64,000 bases of DNA, taken from contig JAYJMM010000028.1 in assembly GCA_037349105.1 (NCBI GenBank), forward strand, positions 1,178,001 to 1,242,000, in the 5' to 3' direction. Positions 43,748 through 53,732 of this stretch are shown here, one piece after another. Within the stretch, counting starts at the first letter, position 1, and every line of letters begins with the position of its first letter. A model generated the notes under the pieces. It did no database searches, had not been told where the DNA came from, and worked only from the letters and a program-made list of their open reading frames with translations. The position numbers were made by a program, and so were the translations under genes. The stretch comes from Limnomonas spitsbergensis. Its lineage: Eukaryota; Chlorophyta; Chlorophyceae; Chlamydomonadales.

Positions 43748-44390
43748 CTGCGGTCAATATGAGATATGTAGTATAACACTATTTATGTGTGACCCTAGAT
43801 ATGAGCCCGAGTGTCGCAGATACTGGGTGCTTACGGGTGCTGCACATCTGTGAGTGATAGCGGGGGGGAAATGGTCCAGTGGTACCACGCTGGTGGCATC
43901 CATATTCAAAGGTTGAGTCATCGAATCCGCCACACAATCTTCTTCCCACCCCTCTGCCTAGGGTTCCATGTTCCCGTCCCATCACGTAGGAAGGTGGCAT
44001 GGCTGCACCATGGTCCTGGCTGTGCATGGTAGCTGGATGTGAGATTAGCCATTCCTTTCTGGCCCCTCGCGGCCGAGCAATCAGCATGGCCTAACGGGTA
44101 TGCACCATTTTAAACATCTGTGAGTGATAGCAGTGCTACTGATCATTGACATACAAACGTAGCTGCAAGTTGAGTCAATGACGTTACACCTCTGGGCCCT
44201 GCTAAAAAAAGCTCGGCTGCGTGGGCGTCTACCTAAAAACAGTTGGGAGGAAAGATGGAAACACAAGGGGGCAGGAGAAAAGAAAGGAGGAATAATTGGG
44301 AAAGAAGGAGAAAAACACAAGAAAGAACTCTCAAGCCTATTCCTTAAGAAGGCAAAGAAAAGCAACCTAACTAGGCCTCAACAATGCGTA
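43748..44390. other. Intergenic stretch downstream of SEC63, SINE-like piece possible
   Basis: No coding gene is visible. The segment near 43872-43935 (tggtccagtggtaccacgc, then ggttgagtcatcgaatcc) resembles the A and B boxes of a tRNA promoter, but it is not a foldable tRNA gene by eye. The phrase catctgtgagtgatagc occurs at about 43845 and again at about 44115. Confidence 0.35.
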
Positions 44391-45080
44391 CGACGTTCTC
44401 AACAGAAGTGAGTCCTCCCATCCAAGCCTGCCCCGGTACAACTGTTGAAAGTCTGTGGTGCCCTCCGGGGGGCCTGCCCAACCTTTCTCCCTAAGCCTTT
44501 CCTTCACGCTGGGCACTTGAAGCATACATGTAGCGCATCCTCCACATGCTCGCCATCCCCCCGCGCCCAACACCGCTGGCAGCAGCGTGCCTGTCGCCGC
44601 TGACCGTTGCGCCGCCCTCTGGTATCAGCCGTGCTGATCGCGCCGAGCCGCAGCCGCAAATTTATGCGCACACAAGCACTCCATCTGGCTAGTGCGCGCA
44701 TGGCCGAAGCCTTAAGTTTGTGCACAAAAGCCGGAGCCTCCCACCCATCCCTGCCCTGGTACAACTGCTGAAACTCTGTGGCGACCTCCGGGGGCCTGCT
44801 CAATCTCTGGCCCTCAAACCTCTCCTTCACGCTAGGGCACTGAAAGCACACATGCACCGCGCTAGCGCATCCTCCACATGTTGGCCGTGTCCCTCAGCCC
44901 AGCACCGTTGGTGTGTCACGCTGCTGATCGCTGCGCCGTCCTCTACTATCAGCTGCGCTGGCCGCTCTGAGTCGCGGCCTTAAGTTAGTGCTCACACGAG
45001 CGCACACCCTTTTGCTAGTGCGGTTCTTGGCGTGCGCCCAACACGCCCAACAGACGACAAGCAATGACCCAGACAACTTA
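44391..45080 (-). pseudogene. Duplicated C-terminal remnants of a LINE-type ORF2
   Basis: Minus-strand frames show, twice, a Cys/His cluster followed by the same tail. The full version (44857-44504) reads ...RCCQRCWARGDGEHVEDALHVC (features: CX2C, H, CX2C), and a conserved tail recurs (VKERL/F...PPE..T[DE]FQQLYxGRxGWE) at 44540-44400 and again at 44850-44720. A Cys-His zinc motif of the form CxxC...H...C at the extreme C-terminus is typical of non-LTR retrotransposon ORF2 proteins. There is no RT sequence, so these are 5'-truncated copies or a tandem duplicate. Confidence 0.5.
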
Positions 45081-45569
45081 AACCAGTCTTCTTAATCAAC
45101 GACCCTATTATACTTTCAACTACATCCACAACATCTGGCCAGAGTTAGTAAACAGTCCGACGCGATCTTGACGACGCCTGCGGCCCACCCGGTCCGCCGA
45201 AGGCCCTCACTCCCGGTCCTCCTACGGCCCTGGCCACCCCCAATTAAATTCCGTCGCCGACGGCCCTCAAATTTCACCTACGTCTGCCCTAGCGCCCGCC
45301 GTAGACTGAAACCAGGTACGATAGGCCGCCGTAGACCTGTGTTCATTGGCAGGATCTCTGGAATCCCCTCTGCCAGCTGCGAGTAAGTGTATTGCATATG
45401 CTGCATCGCAGGTAAAATGAAGTAGCACCTCTGGGCCCTACTTGAATGCCGGCCACGTCGGCAAACAAAAAGCCAGCAAGGAATTTGAAGGGTGAAGGCA
45501 ACAGTACGGCCCTTCAGCAACCAGCGCGTGTCAAAGTTATGTAGTCTCAATCATTTGTATATAATATAT

Positions 45570-46340
45570 TAGTTGCTAATATAATATATTAGTTGGAGAC
45601 CTGTCATTTAATTAATTAATTGCCTTGAGCAAACCTGAAAATTTCTTAGTGCCCAACAACCCAAGTGCCACCAAGCAAAAAAAAATAGTCCACAATGTCC
45701 TCGTGGCAATCGCGCACCTGCCCACATGCAAAGGCAATCAGAGCAATTAGTGTGCTCGGTTCATCCCAATTGCAAACAAGTGTTGGCATAGGCGTGGGAG
45801 GCTTACAACCGCCTTGAGCGAAGGTATCCGACAATTCGAACAAATTGTCCTTTCCTTTTTTAGGATATGTGCTAATGGTCATATCATAACTGGTCAAAAA
45901 GTATTAGTTGCTAAATGGAGACCTGTCATTTAATTAATTAATTGCCTCATGCAAACCTGAAAATTTCTAAGTGCCCGATACCCAAAGTGCCACCAATCAA
46001 AAAATATTAGTTGCTAATGGAGACCTGGGAAGCTGCGAGAATGGCGTGCAGATCGTGGTCCACAGCCGACCTGATCTCAGCACGGAGGTCGACTTGCTTG
46101 TAAGCTTGCTAGGAACGCAGGCTTGTCTGGCACAATGTCCTCGTGGCAATGGCGCACCTGCCCACATGCAAAGGCAATCAGAGCAATTAGTGTGCTCGGT
46201 TCATCCCAGTTGCAAACAAGTGTTGGCATAGGCGTGGGAGGCTTACAACCGCCTTGAGCGAAGGTATCCGACAATTCGAACAAGTTGTCCTTTTCTTTTT
46301 TAGGATATGTGCTAATGGTCTTATTATAACTGGTCATAAG
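45570..46340. repeat. Nested direct repeats downstream of SEC63
   Basis: A block of about 210-250 bp (cacaatgtcctcgtggcaat to gctaatggtcatat) occurs at about 45690-45890 and about 46130-46325. A second block (attagttgctaa..ggagacctg with the palindromic run ttaattaattaattg) occurs at about 45585, 45903 and, in part, 46008. The two blocks alternate, so at least two duplication events happened here. The minus-strand frames inside (with CNWDEPSTLIALIAFACGQV) may be derived from an intron or 3' region of a neighbouring gene. Confidence 0.7.
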
Positions 46341-46348
46341 TGTCCTAC

Positions 46349-46547
46349 CTAAACAGCAGTCGAGATCAAGAACTCGCACTGTTGTCGCGCCACGTCGTTG
46401 TGCTGGTTGAACGCCTCCAGGTTGTCCATCATGCCGCCATCCCACGCCTTGTCATCGTCAAACTTGTTCTCTTGTACGGAACTGAAGTAGCGCTCGGCGG
46501 GGTTGTGGTTCGCGAAGATGATGTTGACGTCGCTGCCCGTGATGCCC
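46349..46547 (-). CDS. Candidate terminal exon of an unassigned minus-strand gene
   Basis: A GC-rich 199-bp segment follows a good acceptor (cattcctcag on the minus strand) and ends in TAG. It encodes GITGSDVNIIFANHNPAERY, then FSSVQENKFDDDKAWDGG and a helix ending CEFLISTAV. Composition and codon use look like real protein rather than noise. Upstream exons were not found, and the family is not recognised. The duplicated blocks 45570-46340 begin right after its stop codon. Confidence 0.4.
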
Positions 46548-47112
46548 CTGAGGAATGGTGCAAATAATTTTAGTTGGGCTCAGACAAGACAGAGGCATAT
46601 CGTACGGGGCTCGGGCGAAACAGGAATGGTGACATTTGGTGGAACTTGGACATGTCTTGACAGTGTTCAGTTTAAGGATTGGGATTTGGGAATCCATTAT
46701 TACACTATCCCACCATTGACATTCCGACATGATTCCAAATCCAAGGGACGGCTAGTAAAGGGAGAGAATGTGCATTCAATGAGAATCTTGTCTGCAATGC
46801 CTAAAGTAAATGCAGTATGCCATTTCTTGGACCCTCTGTATCACCTTCCCTCTTAACACCATAGTGGCATTGTAAACAAGGCAAGCATGCAGGCATGGTG
46901 CAGAATGGATGGCAGGGGAATAGCGGGAAATACTGAAATAGGCTGAGGGGATCACAAGGGAGCAGGTTTCCTCTGTCCAGTCAGTTTGGCAACAATCGCA
47001 CACACCTGCCCTCTGGCATCCGGTAACGTGTTCCTCGTTTTCCTCATCAGAAGCGTCGGCCAAGCCGGGCTCGTACTTTCGAAGTGTGTACACTAGCGAG
47101 GGTGGGCAGAAA

Positions 47113-48175
47113 CAAAAAAATCGACCCCATCCCCCGAAGTTTTAGAGCTTAACGAGAACTTTCCATAGCTGGTCTTAAAATGTTTTTGGCCCTAGGGGGG
47201 TGGGAAATATGGGGGGGCAAAGTTGGGGGGGGGGGAGGGATGCGTGGGTGGTCTTGAAAAAAACATTATTTCGAAAAGTTCTCATTTTTTCTGGAGGTCT
47301 GTTAAGGCTGGCAGCGGCACCTCTGTGTTCTTCATGCCAACATGAGTCCATTTACAACCTAAAATGTTGCTTAAATTACCACATGCCCTTTGGCCCCCCA
47401 TAATGAGGGTTTGGCTCTATTAGGCACACCTTAAAACCAGCTGAGCCAGCCTTAGTAAGAGCTGTATAACACGCATCATATGAAAGTGTTAGTCTGGTGG
47501 ATCATGAATACACATGTGTGGTCATTTTGGCAAGGTCCTTAAGTCCGCTGAATCTGTAAACGTCGGACGTCACCAGAATGGGAGGGAGTGCATGGCAGCT
47601 TCCGCGATACAACGCGATCCGAAGCGGCAGAGAACACTCAGTTTTGTTCCCGTTCCACCCCTAGCTACTCATGCTGCTGCCCGTGGGTCTGGAGCTATCA
47701 CTACCTTGATCACATGCAGACAGCCCATGCCGATCAGCAGCTGGCGGAGGCAGATGTGGCAAGCTACGCGGTGACGGTGGAGGAATTAGAGGGAGTAGTG
47801 GGAAAGAGGTCCCGCTGAGGGGGAGAGGAAGAAGGCAGTGAGGGAGTTCATGGCCAAGAAGAAGGCTGATGCCAGCGCATTGCCACAGCCATCCAGGCCA
47901 TCAGCCTTCTGGAAACATGTAATCGCTAACGAGCAGTAGTCGGTACTCAATAGCATGACTGATCCCAGTACACAAATTGACTGTTGGCATAAACTGTCAT
48001 CACCCAACGAATTGAAATATACCGGTAGAAGCGCCTTGCCGAGCTGATGAAATCACCCCTTATATGCCCTGTAAATTTGAATTTGACTGAAATATTTGAA
48101 TTTCAATGGGTTGCGGACGCGGTATGTGTACGGGGTGGTAGGCCTTCGAAGTGTGGGGGGGGAGGGGGGGGGGTA
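47113..48175 (+). mobile_element. Second copy of the BED-finger (hAT-like) remnant, inverted
   Basis: This is the reverse complement of the 37690-38675 repeat over nearly its whole length (for example cctctgtgttctt...catgagtccatttac, and the AT-rich end with atttgaatttcaa). On the plus strand it encodes the degenerate finger CGHFGKVLKSAESVNV...RHQNGREC (first CX2C now CX2F) and then, in another frame, AVREFMAKKKADASALPQPS and RPSAFWKHVI. Long G tracts lie near both ends (47215-47236, 48157-48174). It is non-autonomous and decayed. Confidence 0.55.
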
Positions 48176-50600
48176 AAAAAACGTTTTTGGGAATTATAGT
48201 ATATATTTTTAAACTTCAGATTGAGACGATAGCCTCACCGTTGCATTATTACTGTCATATGCTACAGATATGCACCACACAAAAAACCACACCGAATACC
48301 AGACCCCTCTTGGCATGCAATTTTGGCATGGGGGGTGTTATGGCTCCGGAACCACATGCGCCTTTGTTGCCCCGGTCTATTATTAAAGACCCGATTTTTC
48401 GACCCGTACAATTCTCCCGTACTTATCGTCGCGTACGGCACCACAGTAGAATAAAGACCAGAATTTCCGACCCGTACAAACCGATAGACAACCGACCAGG
48501 TGTCACATGTGCCAAATCGTCGCCACAGCCTCGCAGGAACGTATTAGCCTCTATAGCGTAGGTTAAATGGTCTGCTATCAACCCTCACAACTATCTGAGT
48601 GGAACAGGGAATGACAAGTAATCAGAGGTGCTGCTGCGCAGCACGAAAAACGGCAGAGCAATCGGGTACGTGACTTTTCAGAGGGCGGGCTCAGGTGTGG
48701 ACGGGGTCACCAGGACCCCATGCAAACCCCCTTGTCATGCTACAGGACTTCAAAATATTTGTCGCAACTCTATCACTGGCCAAGTGCGTGTTGGTAATGA
48801 TGCGCATCGAATTGCGCATAGAGAAGCGAAGGTGCAGCTGTCGCGTGACACCTCACGCTGACGTCATCCGCTGTGAGATCCAGCCTTGGTAGCTGAGTTT
48901 CTCATTTCTGCACCTCGGCCTTTGAGGTCTGACAGGAATAACCTTCATAAATACAGCCGGTTGATTTGCGCTGTAGCGCATAAAGTTTCCGTGACGTTCC
49001 AGAAACATCAGGCGGACGGACGGACGGACGGACGGAAACGGGTGAAAACTGGGGGCATCGCCCCCGCGACCTTCGGCCGCCCGGGGGGGCTCTGCCGAAA
49101 ACAGCGATTCAGCGAGGCCCTGTCAGGATGGCAAGGTCGGTTACTGCTGACAGCTGAGTTTCAAATGTTCACACGTTTACCTTCCTGTGTCGGAACGTGA
49201 GGAATCAGAAGTCGAAATAGTCGTCGTAATCCTGGTCGTAATAATGGGGCCGATAATGGGGCGTTGTTTTCGACGTTGCGGGAAATTTTAGTGTGTATCA
49301 AATGTCCTGCAACGCGAGGCGCATAAAGGCCAGCTTTTCATCGCAGGTATCAAGAAGTCCTAATATACCGCAACACAATACCCAGGCCCTCAGTCACACC
49401 GCCAATGATGTGACCACGATAAAAAGGCAATGCCTGCTGAGTAGTGCTGACCTACCAGCAGGTTCTGTTCGTGGGTTCTGCTGGGTATTTTTACTGGCAT
49501 CAGAAGTGCAAGGCACTGGTCGAGTACCTCGACGCCTTGCCTGATTTCTTTTTCACTCTCACCACTAATGAGTTTTCGTGGAAAGAGGTGAGTTAAACAA
49601 AAAGGTAGCTGATTGAGCTGCAGCCTGAAAGTGATGAGGTAGGCTGACAGGACCTTACAAACTTGTTTAACAAATTAAGCACCATGTGATGTAAATAGGT
49701 TATAAGCATTGAGGTTGCAGTAGTTTCTAAAATAGCACCTTGCGAAAATTCCAGTCTCAAGGATCAACACATGCACACATTGCCACATGGATGACGGACT
49801 GATCGAGGTGATGTCGAGTTGTTAAACAGTGAAATCAAGTGCCGGTGTGGTAACTGCATCTGTTGCATGTGTCCTCACTTGTACCATCATCACCCCTGAG
49901 GCTGCATGGAAATTGCAGAAGTTTGACATCGTGATAAACCCGGGCACACACAAGTTTGTGCATGTTGGCATGTTGCCATAAGATCCCCGCTACTCAGTTA
50001 TTTAAATTAACCATGCAAAGAGCTGAAACCAACCCCATGGTAGACAAGTATTTTGCTAGGCATGATAGTTTGGTGTATTTGGTGGCATTGAAAATCAAAG
50101 AGTACTTCCGTCTTTACGAAGTCAGTCTACACTGCTACATTGGCCAACATTGAGGATAAGGAACTTGTCATGTGGATGAAAATGGCATGACAGTAGTTTT
50201 TGTTCTGACACCCATTGTGTATGTTATTCTTACATACTTACCCCAATCACGTGAGATTAAACTGCTTCGTTCGTTCTAAAACCTTCTTGTATCATCGTGA
50301 CATTCTGAACCCCATTGTTGATGAAGTTCAACAATTTAATAAAACCACGGGCTGACACGAGTCTGCAGTTTTGCAAAAGGTGTGGAATGAACACTGATGT
50401 GGAGTTACAAGCCTGCATTAAAAAATGTCGAAGATTTTAGCGGGAGGAGTGGCAAGTCAAAAATGCAAACTGAGTCATATATTGGGAGTCAGGGCCCCAT
50501 TTAGGCGCCTAAAGATATCATAGCCGACCTTAACACTGTTGTGTGGGGGGATGACATGCATGCTACCATTCTGACTACATCCCTCAACGCAGTAAATTGT
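48176..50600. other. Intergenic region without recognisable gene
   Basis: Only short, compositionally random frames are present. Within it lies a (CGGA)6 microsatellite at 49013-49036, followed by a G/C-rich patch (49060-49095). Confidence 0.5.
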
Positions 50601-50604
50601 TTTT

Positions 50605-50820
50605 TTGAATCTGTCCTCAACTAAGTGCATGTACTCGCCTACCGTAAAGAAACTTTTGTTACAGTTGCTCTCGACATTACTTTGCTTTCGAAGTCCCCCT
50701 GACAAGGCTGCAGCTTTGAAGGCGATCGATCGCTGCCACATCGAAATAGCCCGCTTCACCGAGGCTCCATATAAAAATGGTCCTGGTGGCACTGGAAAAT
50801 CCTTTTTCATCAAAACTTGA
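50605..50820 (+). pseudogene. PIF1/Helitron-type helicase fragment (Walker A)
   Basis: This short plus-strand frame ends with the segment KAIDRCHIEIARF...NGPGGTGKSFFIKT. GPGGTGKS followed by [FT][FL][IL] is the Walker A loop of PIF1-family helicases, found in host PIF1, Helitrons and some viruses or Mavericks. No further helicase motifs are visible on either side, so it is a small relic. The assignment rests on one motif. Confidence 0.35.
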
Positions 50821-51627
50821 GTCGGTGCCCTCACGACAGAATGAAAATTTGTACTTTGTGCCTCCACTGCCAAGGCTGCCTATCATAGTATGGGTCAAGC
50901 AACAACACTAGCACATCCCATAGTTCATTGGGGGTTATTACTGGGTCTGATTACACAGCTGCAACACAGCTCAAGCAGAAGGCAGATAGAAACAAGGCTA
51001 CTAGGAATCGTGCCTAGTTCAGGTGTCACTCCAGCTGTTGGTGCTTAATTTCTTAGCATGCATACGTCAATGTCTGAAACACGAATTGCGTTTTTCTGTC
51101 CCCCCATGGTGTGCCCGCCCCCCCCAACATAGTCCCTGATGGTTAGCAGTTTCCTGTTTCATACGTAGTGATGTTTCAAAATTAAAAAATGCAAAATCGC
51201 GGTGCATGGCAGTAACCGACAATTTTTTGAATGTGGCCTTAATAACCTTAATGACTGGGCTTTCCTTTGTGAAATGTTTGAAAGGAGACTACCGGTATTC
51301 TTAATGAAGCCAGCAACGCAAAAACTTGGTTCATATCAGGTCTGACTCACCAGTATAAAGTGTCCCCCCCTTATTCCACTACTCGTGAATAAAACCGGGG
51401 CTTATAACCACCATTACACGTGGTGATGCGTACACCCATTATGTACTCGCACGGTGTAGCTGCATTGGTACCGTAGTTGCTATGAATTAAGCAATGACAA
51501 CCTGATGTGAGCTTAAAAGTCACAGACAGCCCAGTGGCCCTAAGGAATCATCAACAAGGGAAAGAGTGCAAGAGAGGAGCTGAGAACGTCCTATAGGTGG
51601 AGTGAGGCTGATGGATCAGCATCGTCC

Positions 51628-51908
51628 TTGGCTTGTGATGGGAAAGTTGGTGTCATGCTCAAGGTGCCATCCCACAGGGCCATCCCCTTTGCAATGTCAG
51701 CCTCCCCTTCTCAGGACATTATTGCAACGTGCGAGGTGTTGACCCTTGACATCATCTTCAGCTGCCTGATAGCCCAGCTGGTGGGGGTCCCTGGTCAGCT
51801 TCCACCAGCCTCTAGCCACATCTTGAGCATGTTAGCTGAGTTCCCGTACAGAGGCGATTATGCCAAGCCCCGGCCACTTTGCGATGACACACCCAACAGT
51901 TGGAGGAT
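51628..51908 (+). other. Open frame cut by the terminal repeat of element B
   Basis: A 94-codon open stretch (AIPFAMSASPSQDIIATCEV...SHILSMLAEFPYRGDYAKPR) runs into the first base of the element B repeat. It may be a host or transposon coding segment interrupted by the insertion, but no family is recognised and no splice evidence was found. Confidence 0.25.
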
Positions 51909-53240
51909 TGTCGCACCATAAAGCAGTAACCGTGCTAATATGGTAAATACCGTAAACTCCGGTCAGGACACCTTAGAGAGGTGTCCTCTACTCACAAACA
52001 CGGTACATCACCGTACACTCATGCTCCTTGTACTTCAGACAAGAGTGTGTCAACAAGATAACTGTAACTGGAAGTTCCTAACTGGATGTCTCTGCATAGA
52101 AGTCTCCGTCTCGTGGGTACCGCCCCTACTACTTTACTCGCGATGTGCGCTTCAGGTCCGTGGCGGACTTCTTTCCTCACGGCAGTGATGGACGCCTACG
52201 GGCAGGCTCAGTGACTATTCACTGGCTGCGAGTGCTCAGCGAGTTAAGCGGCTAGCTGGTTATTTGTTTGTATAGCAATTGACTTAGGGAGCACAGGCCT
52301 TCTGGCCGTCTGGGCGCGATCCAGCTGGGCTATGTTAAGGGGCACTTACCGCGTGACACGCGGTGAGGGTGACGGGACGTAGACTGCGTACTTCTTCTTC
52401 GGCAGGGTCTCGGTTCTCTACTGGGGTACTTGTTTCCAGCTAGATCAGCTGAAGCTGAGCTAGTCTTGACTCGGGTTGAGGTACTGACTTATATGAAAGC
52501 TGCTGGTCTCGAAGACGGCCGGTGCTTTTTACAAATAGAGGTCTGTCCTTTAGAAAGGGACGAAGTAACTAGCCAAGGCAATTGCCGGGATACAGGGACC
52601 CGGCAGGCCCAATACAGAGTACGGTAGAACCTGTCAAACTTATCCTGCGTAAGCGGGTTTCTAGGTCTCAGTTCAAATCCGGAGGCTCCGCAGAGAAGCT
52701 GCGGAGTCACTGAGGCCGCTAACTGCGGTCTAAACGGTTCTGTCACGTATACGGTAATATACCGTGACAGCTGTCGCACCATAAAGCAGTAACCGTGCTA
52801 ATATGGTAAATACCGTAAACTCCGGTCAGGACACCTTAGAGAGGTGTCCTCTACTCACAAACACGGTACATCACCGTACACTCATGCTCCTTGTACTTCA
52901 GACAAGAGTGTGTCAACAAGATAACTGTAACTGGAAGTTCCTAACTGGATGTCTCTGCATAGAAGTCTCCGTCTCGTGGGTACCGCCCCTACTACTTTAC
53001 TCGCCCCCCGCTCCCCAGCGTTAAGCCCTCCAGGCATGCGCGGGGAGCCGGAAAAGGGGTGGTACTGAAAGAACTTCTTGAAAAATATGTACGTAGAAGC
53101 TCAAATCATCATCTGCAAATATGCCTGGTTCCGGCCTTCTACAAATCTGCCTGGTTCAGGCCTTCTAAAAATCTGCCTGGTTCAGGCCTTCTACAAATCT
53201 GCCTGGTTCAGGCCTTCTTCAATCAGAAATAAAAAAAATC
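51909..53240 (-). repeat. LTR-like terminal block of element B
   Basis: It starts at tgtcgcaccataaagc. A repeat of about 230 bp (51909-52138) recurs at 52771-53003. The spacer of about 630 bp ends in ctgtcacgtatacggtaata followed by taccgtgacag, an almost perfect palindrome, right before the second copy. After the second copy come ccccccgctcccc (a polypurine tract on the element strand), a stretch shared with A, and a 26-bp tandem array (53117-53220). If the first copy plus spacer is read as one LTR (TG...CA, about 862 bp), the second copy is a partial LTR. If not, the LTR simply contains an internal direct repeat. Confidence 0.65.
53117..53220. repeat. Four tandem copies of a 26-bp unit
   Basis: Unit aaatctgcctggttcaggcc followed by ttctac, repeated four times with minor changes. 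Element A has a single copy of it at about 2505-2530, so the array expanded after the two elements separated, or contracted in A. Confidence 0.85.
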
Positions 53241-53732
53241 AACCGAGTTTCAGCTGAAGCGCAATGCGCGGCACCCTACAAATTCAAGCTGTTCAGCCCA
53301 CTACTGGCTAGCAAACAGTGAAATTTCAAAGTTTATCAGGTCAAGCTAAGAAAAACCGCTGCTCTCGCCCCACTGCGCCAGAGCCGCCTGGTCTTCAAAG
53401 GCCACAGGAAATGTGCGCCGTAGCAGCGTGATCCGCCCCCTGCTGTGTTAGTACTGCCCGAGTTGACTAATTCTCCTCGCTCATCATCCTCATAACATAT
53501 GGATTACCGTAGCCTTGTTGCTATGGTGTTTGAGAAACAAATTTTCATTAAGCTGCCGTAACTCTACTCCTGCATCTTCCGTCTTCGGTCCGCTGGCTGC
53601 CGGCCCACTGCCTACCGGGTACTAGGACAAGCCGCGCTGCGTCTGCATTTCTGCTCTGTAGGCGCCTGCCCGCTCCTTGCCAGTTACGGCGTGGGTGACG
53701 TCACGTGCTCAGCGGCCTTGCCGCTCCGGGCT

